A DNA stretch of 64,000 nt from Strix aluco (lineage: Eukaryota > Chordata > Aves > Strigiformes > Strigidae), in NCBI RefSeq assembly GCF_031877795.1, contig NC_133970.1:44609967-44673966 (forward strand), given 5' to 3'. The notes under the pieces were generated by a model, which worked only from the letters and a program-made list of their open reading frames with translations, ran no database searches and was not told the origin of the DNA. Positions 23,819 to 33,937 of this stretch are shown one piece after another; the stretch's first letter is position 1; the number at the start of each line of letters is the position of its first letter. The position numbers and the translations under genes were made by a program.

Positions 23819-23832
23819 AAAGAAGGGGGAGA
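23819..23832 (+). other. Polypurine tract
   Basis: AAAGAAGGGGGAGA directly abuts the TGTGGG start of the 3' LTR, the plus-strand priming site. Confidence 0.88.
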
Positions 23833-24172
23833 TGTGGGAATTAAGAATTGGTGGTTAGCAAAATGTAAACTGACCTTGAGGTTAGAAGAATGAGTGTGGA
23901 TAAATGAGGCAACATTATGGAACACCGTGTTGTGTGAAAAACAGCAGTAAAAAACACCACCTGCAGAGTGTGGTGAGCGTGCGAGCAGTAAACAGGCAAA
24001 ACCTGAGGGTCAGTAGGATGTAGAAGTAAAAACGAACCTATGTAAACATTTGGTAATAAAACAGGAGCTTGCACACAGTGCGGCAGCATTTGCTCTTGAC
24101 AATGCTCCCCCTTCAACAGACTGGCGTGAGTTTGTCATTCTTCTGCGCGTCGCCCTGATCCCGGCTGGACCG
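23833..24172 (+). repeat. 3' LTR of the class II provirus
   Basis: Starts TGTGGGAATTAAGAATTGG and has AATAAA at 24055-24060. After about 24170 the sequence becomes CR1-derived rather than ending in a clean CA plus target duplication. Confidence 0.82.
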
Positions 24173-24547
24173 AGACCGACAGAACGCCACTCGGCACTGG
24201 TCTCCACTTGGACATCAATCCTTTGAGTGCAACCATCCAGCCAATTCCTTATCCACTGAATCATCCATCCGTCAAATCCATGTCTCTCCAGTTTAGAGAC
24301 AAGGATGTTGGCAGTCCTAGCTAACTGGGGAGTTCCCAGTTGACTGGAGGTTAGCAAATGTGATGCCCATCTACAAGAAGGGCTGGAAGGAGGATCCAGG
24401 GAACCACAGGCCTGTCACTATGACCTGGGTGCTGGGAAAGATTATGGAGCAGATCATCTTGAGTGCCTTCACACGACATGTGCAGGACAACCAGATGATC
24501 AGACCCAGTCAGCATGGGTTTATGAAAGGCAGGTCCTGCTTGACTAC
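24173..24547. repeat. Two CR1 fragments back to back (- then +)
   Basis: 24173 to about 24310 matches the antisense of CR1 RT (the CACTGGTCTCCACTTGGACATC block, as at 40430). From about 24315 to 24547 it is sense CR1 RT (block at 24480-24540 shared with 2305-2360 and 42490-42545). Short dead fragments. Confidence 0.8.
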
Positions 24548-26984
24548 AAAACTGTCCTTGTCAATGCAGATGCAGTAATGAAACATCATTTTCTCTTGTT
24601 TCTTGAAGGCAGTGCGAGTAAACAGTTGGGATTGTTCCTGAATGCCCTGAGATGCAACAGTATTTATCTTTACATCTTCACATAAGATTCATGTGCAAGT
24701 GTTTGTCAGCATTAAGTAGGAATTAATGTGGTCCAATTGTAACTAATTGCAGCTAATTGGTGCCCTATGTTTTGTTTCCATGTTTGCCACAAATTGGTTT
24801 ACCCATGTTTGAAATCAAGTTATTGAAAAGCTCTGGTGGGTACTTCTTTATGCGTGTAGACTACAAAAACCATGAGTGAGGCATTTATTCTGCAAAGATC
24901 CCTGTTCACGATGCTGATTTTGCTGTCAGCCACACTCCTTGTCACAGATGCAAGCTGAATGCAACACTCTGCATACAGTTTGTTGAAAACTTGGAAATAC
25001 CACATTTTAGACACAGAGAACTCAAGAAAATAGGATTAACTATATGCATAAAAATAACTTTGGTTAATTTTTTTTTTCATGAGTCTGAACAAGTATTCCA
25101 AGGAAACATCACTTAAGCCTTGTCCAGTTCTTATACTCTTCTTAAAGCATCTTCTGTCAGCTATCATTGGAGGCAGAATATTGGTGCAAATAGACCTTAG
25201 ACCTGACCTGGTGTGGCCATTCATTTGTAGTAATATGACAGTGTTTTGGTGTGAAAGCTGGGTATTGCTTTTAATGTTCTCAAGCTAAGGCAACAATCAT
25301 AGCTACAACAATATTACTATTTAAATATTTAGTCCAGGGGTGCATTTTTATTTGCAATTGCTTATTGTTTTGGTCTGTGCCCCCATTTTGTAAAACAAGC
25401 AAGTAATATTCTGTGATTTCCAGAGAATTTTGGGAGGATGCTTCTCTTGTTTGAAGTGCTTGGAAGATCTCATATGAAAGCTGGAAACAGCTTTGGAACT
25501 TTCCAGTTCAATTTCTAGCTTGTTTTGTACAGTACAGCTGTGATTATTCCCCTTGAGATTATAATAATGGGTAACATGTAAAATGCAGTTAAGTGAATGC
25601 CATACTGATTTTCTTTAGTATGCTCTGCATTTATACTGCCTCAAGCTGTATTCTCATTAGGCGTTAATGAACTTAGATGTAATGCAGTAGGACAAACTTG
25701 CATGAGAGGCCTTTAAGGAACAGATAGTTGCTGCAGTTTCTAGTTCAACAGAGAGTGCTGTCCTCTTTGGTGATATCACTGGACAAGTGGCTTTCAGGCC
25801 AAACTAGTCTAAACAGAAGATATCTAAGTGATTAACTTTTTGAGTGTGATATACTAGGAAATTAAAAATATCTACTAACATTTTTGCAAACGATTTAACT
25901 GATACCCTAATTTCTTCCAAGTGTTGAATTAAATGTTAAGGTAGAAACATGCTGATAGAGAAATACTCTGGCCTCTAAGTTAGCTAAGCCGGTTATCAGA
26001 CACTGGAATTTTATTTTCCGAGGTTACTGAATATTAGATGTCAAAATGCATGTTGTAGCTACTTTAGTTGACCAAGCAAATGTTCATTTCAGGGTTGAGA
26101 CATTGAAGGAAAGCACCAATTTAATAGTCAATTCTGCATTGTGGACAAATATTAAGTTCAAGTACATACTTTTCATACTTTTTGTTTGTTTGTTTTCCCC
26201 TGTAAAACTCCTGTGGTTTTTGTTTTTTTCAGTTGGGTCATGCCATTTGGTTACTGTTATACATTTTTATGTATTTTGGTAGTGTGTTCTGTTTTAAAAC
26301 AGAGCAACTTTTCCAAGAATAGGAAATAAATGCTGCAGTTTGTACTGTTCACTGCTATGCATAGAAAATACTTTGGGACCCATTTAGATGGCAAGAGCTT
26401 CATAAATGAACTTTTGTTTCTGTGAGCAGTGCAAGTAATAGTGATCCATGCTGTGAAAAGTCTACTTCTATTTGCACTTAAAAGTTGAAACTAGAAACAT
26501 CAGCCAGATGACTCTAGAGGAAAAAAATATAATCCTGGAACACTTCTACGATGAGAAGCAAATTATTCTCGTAACATATGAATTCAGGAAAAAAAACAGA
26601 AGGTAAGAAGAGTATCATCATCCCTTAAGTTTGTTATGGCTATTTTTTTAGTAATACAATTTTTCCACAGTATTGCCAGATGAGAATTTCAATATGCTGC
26701 TAAAATGAACAATTTGGAAACCATGGAAAAGCTGTTTAAAAAGATTGTTAATATAAATGCTGTAGATACTGTTAGTATGAAGTGTCTGACAGATCACTGG
26801 TCTGAAATGTGATTCCTCCAGGGTTGCGTGGTGGAATCCCAATGAGCTAGCCCTGTCAACTGCAAGGCAGTGAGGCTGTCAGACTCCCTTTTAGGACCCA
26901 ATTAAGCAGTGTTTCACACATCCAGTATGGACTGTAGGATTTCATGCAGCATAACTCACAGGTCTCTTAATTTAGCCACTAGTC
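24548..26984. other. Intergenic, nothing recognised
   Basis: Read on both strands: AT-rich unique-looking sequence, only short ORFs without recognisable motifs, no clear repeat ends. Confidence 0.6.
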
Positions 26985-28594
26985 TGTTGTGGTGGGTTAA
27001 CCTTGGCTGGACTCCAGGTGCCCACCAAGCCACTCTATCATTCCCCCTCCTCAACTGGACAGGGGAGAGAAAATATGACGAAAGGCTCGTGGGTCAAAAT
27101 AAGGACAGGGAGATCACCCAGCAATTACTGTCACAGCCAAAACACTTGACTCAGGGAAATAAATTTAATTTATTACCAATCAAATCAGAGTAGGATAATG
27201 AGAAATAAAACCAAATCTTAAAACACCTTCCTCCCACCCCCCCTTCTTCCGGGGCTCAACTTCACTCCTGATTTCTCTAGCTCCTCCTCCTGACGAGGAA
27301 TGGTGGTTGCGGTCAGTTTATCACCCTTTGTCTCTGCCACTCCTTCGTCCTCGCTCTCTTCCCCTGCTCCAGTGTGGGGACCCACCCATGGGAGACAGTC
27401 CTCCACAAACTTCTCCAATGTGGGTCCTTCCTATAGGCTGCAGTTCTTCACAAACTGCTCCCGTGTGGGTCCTTTCCATGGGGTGCAGTCCTTCAGGAAT
27501 GGACTGCTCCAATGTGGGTCCCCCACGGGTCCACAGGTCCTGCCAGGAGCCTGCTCCAGCGTGGGCTCTTCAGAATCACAGCCTCCTTTGGGGCACATCC
27601 ACCTGCTTTGGTGTGGGGTCCTCCCCGGGCTGCAGGTGGAGATCTGCTCCACCGTTACCCTCCCCGGGCTGCAGGTGGAGATCTGCTCCACCGTTACCCT
27701 CCCCGGGCTGCAGGTGGAGATCTGCTCCACCGTTACCCTCCCCGGGCTGCAGGTGGAGATCTGCTCCACCGTTACCCTCCCCGGGCTGCAGGTGGAGATC
27801 TGCTCCACCGTTACCCTCCCCGGGCTGCAGGTGGAGATCTGCTCCACCGTTACCCTCCCCGGGCTGCAGGTGGAGATCTGCTCCACCGTTACCCTCCCCG
27901 GGCTGCAGGTGGAGATCTGCTCCACCGTTACCCTCCCCGGGCTGCAGGTGGAGATCTGCTCCACCGTTACCCTCCCCGGGCTGCAGGTGGAGATCTGCTC
28001 CACCGTTACCCTCCCTGGGCTGCAGGGGCACGGCTGCCTCACCATGGGCTGCACCAGGGGCTGCAGGGGAATCTCTGCTCTGGCACCTGGAGCACCTCCT
28101 CCCCCTCCTTCTTCACTGACCTTGGGGTCTGCAGAGTTGTTTCTCTCACATATTCTCACTCCTCTCTCTGGCTGCTGTTGTGCATCAGATTTTTTTTCCC
28201 CACCTTAAATATGTTATCACAGAGGTGTTACCACCATTGCTGATTGGCTCAGCCTTGGACAGCCCCCCCCCCCCAAAAAAACCAAACCAAACCAAAACAA
28301 AAACAAACAACCTTGCCATGCCATGCAAACTCAATACATATGGTCTGGAATATCCCTTTGGTCAGTTGGGGTCATCCCAACCTCTTTCCCACCCCCAGCC
28401 TACTCACTGGTGGGGGGGGGGGGGAAGCACAGTGGGAAAGAGCACAAAAAGAAAACCTTGGTGCTGCACAAACACTGCTCAGGAATATCCAAAACACTGG
28501 TGTGTCATCAACACTCTTAGCCACAAATTAAAAACACAGCCCCATACAGACTGCTATAAAGAAAATTAACTCCATCCCAGCCAGAGCCAGTACA
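26985..28594 (-). mobile_element. LTR, family B copy 2, expanded by a minisatellite
   Basis: On the - strand it begins TGTACTGGCTCTGGCTGGGA and ends GGTTAACCCACCACAACA, as in common avian LTRs. The polyadenylation signal is the reverse of 27169-27174. Its size (1.6 kb) exceeds copy 1 mainly because of the 390-bp tandem array at 27627-28016. No target duplication was found. Confidence 0.75.
27627..28016. repeat. Minisatellite: 39-bp unit x 10 exact copies
   Basis: Ten head-to-tail units starting GGGCTGCAGGTGGAGATCTG, total 390 bp, with essentially no variation until the final CTCCCTGGG. Each unit contains the inverted repeat GGTGGAG-ATCTG-CTCCACC. Because 39 is divisible by three, several frames stay open across it; the resulting long ORFs on both strands are artefacts. 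Copy 1 of the LTR family has only one related unit, near 10660. Confidence 0.97.
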
Positions 28595-29334
28595 AAAAAA
28601 GAAAATCTAGATCTTGGAACCAATATCTGTTGAGATCCACAACAGCCAAATAAAGACCAGCTCTTCTGGAGAAGAAATGTACAAGGTCAGTTCATTTCCA
28701 TAAACTGTAACACCAGGATGAAATAACCATGCCATAAAAATTATGCCAATGACCAGTCTCTCCTAGGACCACTGGTTGAAATATCAGACTTTGGCAAGTC
28801 TATCAAGCTCAGAGCAAGACTAGTCAGGTCTGTAGCTTTTAGCTCTCCACCTAGTACCACAACACAGTTTGTCAAATTGCTTTTCACCCTGTAATGACAT
28901 GCTGGTCTCCAAAAACAACTGGAAGACAATCTCACAGTAAGTGTATGCCATAGGCATAATCATCAATCTACATTCTCAGAAAAGTGGTCTTCCAAAAAGG
29001 CAGTCATCCTGCTGACAGTGCGCTACATAAAGTTGCCCTGAAAACCTTACAGCACCCTCAAAATGAGTGGGCAATGTTGTTACCCTCTTTTGCCCAGCAC
29101 TGATTGCTTGATCAGTGTTTCACCCATAGCCCATACCAAATCAATCAAGCCTGTTTATACACTGTGTACTGGTACTGTAGCCCATACAAATGTTTCTCAT
29201 CAAGTACAAGGACATAGAGGACGTATCAGTTAGGTCAGTCTGTTCTTTAAACTGTTAGCAATGATTTAGTGAGGAACTTCTAATCAGGAGCTACTGTCCT
29301 TGAAGATCCTGAAATATGGAAGCTGGTTGAAATT
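28595..29334. other. Intergenic, nothing recognised
   Basis: No coding motif, repeat end or RNA gene recognised between the two LTRs. Confidence 0.6.
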
Positions 29335-29340
29335 GTATAC

Positions 29341-29750
29341 TGTAAGTGAGCTTAGTTAGAGATTAGAGTGACCATTGGAGGAACTATCCTCATTATAATA
29401 GTAAAAGTCACACCCCCTGCTCTGAAGACCCCTGCCCAAATAAAGACCCTCACCCTTTGGGCTTGTGCAGAAAAATTAAAAGACACTGCAACTTTAAATA
29501 GAGAGGAGGCATGTTATCAACCAATGAGAGATAAAGTGATAAAAAACTAACCAATGGTCATTATAGTAGATGTTTATTCATGTAGTATGAAGTGTATAAA
29601 TACCTTAAAGTTCTTGTGTGGTGTGCCAGCTTTGTGGAATTACCACCTAGCACCCATCTTTGCACAACTATGGAATAAACTGATATATCAGCTCTGTGTG
29701 TGAGATTGACTTTTGCACACCAGGTAACAAACCCTGTTTGAGGGACAACA
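29341..29750 (+). mobile_element. Probable solo LTR, family E
   Basis: Core-promoter layout of an LTR: TATAAA at 29595-29600, AATAAA 74 bp later at 29674-29679, then a T/G-rich stretch and a terminal ACAACA. Proposed ends are TGTAAGTGAGC...GGGACAACA, flanked by GTATAC (29335-29340) and GTATAA (29751-29756), a 6-bp duplication with one mismatch. Boundaries are inferred. Confidence 0.6.
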
Positions 29751-30100
29751 GTATAACTATACTGCCAAAGATAAAACTTTTTTAAAAAAGCTATTCGGAA
29801 CAAGCCTAGTACTAGTGTAAAAATACTTACAGCAGTCCAGCTTGTTGTCCTTCTTTTATATGTGAGAGCCATCTTGTTCTGTGTGAGCTGGCCCAGTTTA
29901 ACAATAGTAAAATAGTTAAAATTAGTTTAACTTTTGGTAATATCAACTCTAAAAGAGTGCTCCATTAGTGAAAAAAATGGGCAGGCCTATCAGGCACACT
30001 GAGAGACATCACTGCTAGCAGAGTTCTGGCTAAACAGAATAGCACTTTTTCAGGAATAATCTTGGTTTTCCCATATGAAAACTCTGGGTAAGTAAGTCTA

Positions 30101-30190
30101 TAGAATAGAATAGAATAGAATAGAATAGAATAGAATAGAATAGAATAGAATAGAATAGAATAGAATAGAATAGAATAGAATAGAATAGAA
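30101..30190. repeat. Microsatellite (TAGAA) x 18
   Basis: Ninety bases of perfect pentamer directly adjoining the 3' end of the antisense CR1, evidently expanded from the CR1 ATTCTA-type tail. Confidence 0.98.
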
Positions 30191-30955
30191 GTAGTTCGGT
30201 TGAAAGGGACCTACAACGATCACCTAGTCCAACTTCCTGACTGATTCAGGAATGACCAAAAGTTAAAGCATGTTATTAAGGGCATTGTCCAAATGTCTCT
30301 TAAACACTGACAGGCTTGGGGCATCGACCACCTCTCTAGGAAGCCCTTCCAGTGTCTGACCACCCTCTCGGTAAAGAAATGCTTCCTAATGACAAGTCTG
30401 AACCTCCCCTGACGCAGCTTTGAACCATTCCCACGCGTCCTATCACTGGATCCCAGGGAGAAGAGCTCAGCACCTCCCTCTGCACTTCCCCTCCTCAGGA
30501 AGCTGTAGAGAGCCATGAGGTCACCCCTCAGCCTCCTTTCCTCCAAACTAGACAAACCCAGAGTCTTCAGCCGCTCCTCACAGGACACGCCTTCCAGCCC
30601 TGTCACCAGCTTTGTTGCCCTCCTCTGGATGCATTCAAGGACCTTCACATCCTTCTTAAATTGTGGGGCCCATCACTGCACACAGCACTCAGGGTGAGGC
30701 CGCACCAACAGTGGGATAATCCCCTCTCTTGACCAGCTGGTTATGCTGTGTTTGATGCACCCCAGGATGCGGTTTGCCCTCTTGGCTGCCAGGACACACT
30801 GCTGACTCACATTGAGCTGCTGTCAACCAGCACCCCCAGATCCCTTTCTGCAGGGCTGCTCTCCAGCCACTCCTCTCCCAATTTATACTTGTGCCTGGCG
30901 TTACTTGCCAAGGTGAGCAGCTCCAGTGCTGGCATGATCTGCAGCGGAGTGCTCT
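30191..30955 (-). mobile_element. 5'-truncated CR1 fragment (-)
   Basis: The reverse complement carries the CR1 3' region: the C-terminus of RT (frame 30220-30648 with [11 protein letters not shown]) preceded by frame 30689-30967, and the 3' end at the pentamer array. About 760 bp. Its truncated 5' end abuts the 5' end of the sense CR1 copy B. Confidence 0.88.
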
Positions 30956-31149
30956 AGGGTGGTGCATAGAGGGGTTTCCTGAACTGGGGAAACCTCAGGG
31001 GGAGCTGAGAGAGCTGCCAGGAGCCTGCAGCTCACGCAACAGCAGCTAACAAGGCCTGGGTGGGGCAGGAGCAACAGCAGCCAAGCCCCCTCCAACACAT
31101 ATCAAAGAAGCCCCTAGGGAGTGCCCTGAACAGGGCAGCCAAATAGGGT

Positions 31150-31524
31150 GTGGCACAGCATTTCACGCAGGAAGGGCATGCAGGAAGGGCACTGAAGCTC
31201 TGCCGGCTTGACCAGGTATCCACCCGACAGAAAGCCATGGCCTCTCTAAACTCTGCACCTGCTGTGACTGACGCAGCTGCCCAGACAGAGCTCTGGTGGG
31301 AACACGCTGCCACCCAGGTGTCAGGCTGCAGGGTGGGCCCTGCTCTTACACCAGTATGCACCAGCAGTAGTGAGCACACCTGTGGGAGGTGTGCCCAGGT
31401 AGAGGAATTCCTCCGCTTAGTGACAGAGCTTCGGGAGGAGGTGAGTAGGTTGAGGAGTATCAGGGAGTCTGAGAGAGAGATAGACTACTGGAATAGCACC
31501 CTACCATCCCTGGAAAAGGCCTGA
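31150..31524 (+). pseudogene. CR1 copy B ORF1 N-terminal part (Cys-rich motif and coiled coil)
   Basis: An open segment with a Cys-rich motif (C-T-S-S-S-E-H-T-C-G-R-C) followed by heptad-like V-E-E-F-L-R-L-V-T-E-L-R-E-E-V-S-R-L, the RNA-binding/oligomerising half of CR1 ORF1. A stop at 31522-31524 and frame changes separate it from the esterase start (G-D-S-L-L-R-G) at about 31820-31850. Confidence 0.75.
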
Positions 31525-32068
31525 CAGGCAGACAGGATACATGATATGGAGGATTCCCTATCCTCTCTCCACCTGGCTGAACACAGTGACTTAAGGGATG
31601 GGGGCAATGGCAACAAGTTCCTTCTTGGCGCAGCAGACACATCTCCATGACTACCCTACCTTCCCAGGTGCCCTTGCATAATAGGCATGAGGCTCTGTAA
31701 GTGGAACAAAACAATAAGGACGATGGTTCATCTAGCTCAGAGGTGTCACCAAGGTTAAGTCGGCCTATGCCCTGCGTCAAAACTGTTTCCATAAAGAAAA
31801 AAAGACAGGTCTTTGTCATAGGAGACTCTCTTCTGAGGGGAACAGAAGGCCCAATATGCAGACTGGACCCACTTCTTAGGGAAGGCTGATGCCTTCCTGG
31901 GGCTCAGGTTAAAGATGTGAAGAGAAAACTTCCTACCCTGGTACGGCCCTCGGATTAGTATCCATTATTGATTTTTCACATAGGCAGCGATGAAGTTGCA
32001 ACAAGAAGTCCAAGGGCAATCAAGAGAGACTTTGGGGCCTTGGGACAACTGGTTAAGGGATCAGGAGC

Positions 32069-32874
32069 TGTCACGTCCCACTCAGACAGGGGGGACAAGT
32101 GACTCAGATTCACAAATCCCCAATGGAGCGGACAACAAGTCTCCAAGTCCAAGCATTTATTAACTACCCACAATGTACTAATTGAACACACGATAGTTGG
32201 CTAAGTATATAGCAAGTTGTGGCAAGCAATACAATATGCCTTGCATTTCTTAATAGGAAAGGGAAAAGAGGGAGATAGAGGGAATGGGGAAATACAGATC
32301 ACCGGTCTGGGTTTCTGCGCTGATCCTGCCGACGAGGGTTCCAGGAGGCACAGGAGGCAGCCGTCTTTTTCGCTGGCATCCGTCTTCTTTGCTTCACTGC
32401 ACTCTCCAGGGCCCCCCTTTCTTCCCCCCCCTTGATTTATACCCACTTTCCTTGGGTCTGTCCCCTAGGTCGACCCACATACCTACGTATCCCATGTACA
32501 GGGAGGGGTGAGGTGTTTCATGGGATGATGTAATTAGCATGATCATGTTAGCCCTCGTTAGCATATTGAGGGGTGTTAACTTTAATATGCATTTTGTGGA
32601 TAATGAAGCAAAGGTCATTCACCGGACAGATGGCCCTTGAAGTTTTGTCCAGGTGCCCCAGAGCAGAGCCGTCCTGTCTCCACAGGGCTCCCTCCTCCAG
32701 TCCCATCTTGTGTTATTGGGGCAGCCTTATCAGCTTCGACCTCCACAGAATGCACCCTGTGACTCATAGTTTTGTCTTGCGAGTGTTTGAGGCATTTCTT
32801 TGATCAGCCTCAACTTTTGCTTTCTCAGGCTGTTTTTCTTAGTTTCTCACAGGCCTGGTTTCTCGTCTCTCACA
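32069..32874 (-). repeat. 3' LTR of the tRNA-Ser provirus
   Basis: On the + strand TGTCACGTCCC...GTCTCTCACA. On the - strand: TATAAA (reverse of 32436-32441) and AATAAA (reverse of 32156-32161). The adjoining + sequence TCCCACCCC (32875-32883) reads as a short purine tract on the element's strand. Confidence 0.95.
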
Positions 32875-32883
32875 TCCCACCCC

Positions 32884-33937
32884 GTGACTCAAACACTCCA
32901 AGTTCTTCTTTGACCGTTGTGATCCCAAAAGGTATAGGGAAAAGGAAGACAGAAGGTGAGAGAGCATATAGCTAATTGCTGCAAGGCATACTATTAAAAG
33001 CAAAAATTTGCATAATATCACAATACTAATATTTACAAGCCATCTTCCCCACCCCATGAGTCCTGAGGATCCCAGTGATGTGACCCATGACCCAGGGTTC
33101 CATCCATCAAACTAGTCCATCAGTCAATAAAAAGGTTCTCACTTCCTGTTGGTGATCTTCTTCATCATGGCACGGTCTCCTCTATAGAGGTGGTGGCATT
33201 GTGGATGGGGATGCAGCGTTCTTCCTCAGTTAGACTCAGCACACCGCACAGTCCATGTGCCTTCAGCAATGCTAGCCGGATTCTGCAACGTCATCTTAGA
33301 TGCTTGTTGGGTCTGCACCTTTAATTCCTTAAAGGCATATCTTGTTAGTACATATCATTGCTAAGCTAAATTTTCTAAAACTATTTGAGGTTACACAATC
33401 CCATTAGCAGGTCTATAAGGATTTAAATGGGAATACAATTTAATATTCAGGTACAATTCATTAATGCTTAATTTGTGGGATCAGACCCCTCCAGCTAGTC
33501 TTTGATTACTGCATCTTGCTGTTGGTGGATGTGGTGTTGTCAGGAGCACATCCAGTTATATGAGCTAGCACTGTAATCTGTTTGGTATTTGCAAGCACCA
33601 GTGTGCAGTCACAGGTGGCTCACAGGCTTCCTTTATTTTGGAGGTGATTCCCAATAAGGAAACTTAAGGCACAACTCCAGGTTAGCCTTCCAATAAGTGA
33701 ACTCATTAAATGTACCTGTAAAATTTCCTGGATTGTTGATTGTAATTGATTGGCAATGATTTATTCCACACTCAGCAGGTATGATTCCACACATTATATA
33801 ATAATGTAAGCAGATTACAAATAATAACTAGCCAATAATGCCTACAACCATTGAAAGTGCTAAAAGTAACATAGGTCTCCTGTTGTCCAGGATCAATGCC
33901 CTGTAAAACACATATATACATGACAAAACAATGGTGG
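32884..33937 (-). other. Non-coding 3' internal region of the tRNA-Ser provirus
   Basis: About 1 kb between the pol stop and the 3' LTR, where env would lie. No open frame with signal peptide, cleavage site or membrane anchor on either strand. Confidence 0.7.

Larger units (their letters stand above)
18583..24172 (+). mobile_element. Decayed class II (betaretrovirus-like) provirus
   Basis: Two related LTRs (18583-18936 and 23833-24172) flank a degenerate PBS, gag, pro, a deleted pol and a purine tract. The capsid sequence and the gag-pro slippery site are betaretrovirus-like. Internal loss removed RT palm through integrase core and nearly all env. A solo LTR (22170-23469, itself holding another) sits between pol and the 3' purine tract. 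The 3' LTR runs into CR1-derived sequence and the flanks share no clear target duplication, so a rearrangement at the right end is likely. Confidence 0.85.

Noticed and set aside
27627..28016. CRISPR-like array
   Set aside because: Direct tandem repeats without unique spacers in a vertebrate LTR: a minisatellite.
27300..28243. Long overlapping ORFs (up to about 300 codons) on both strands
   Set aside because: They exist only because a 39-bp repeat (13 codons) is iterated ten times; no domain, no splice context, and all frames are equally open.
26980..28822. CTAGTC before 26985 and again near 28816 as a target duplication for the family B LTR
   Set aside because: The right-hand copy is over 200 bp beyond the recognisable LTR terminus and not preceded by CA; coincidence.
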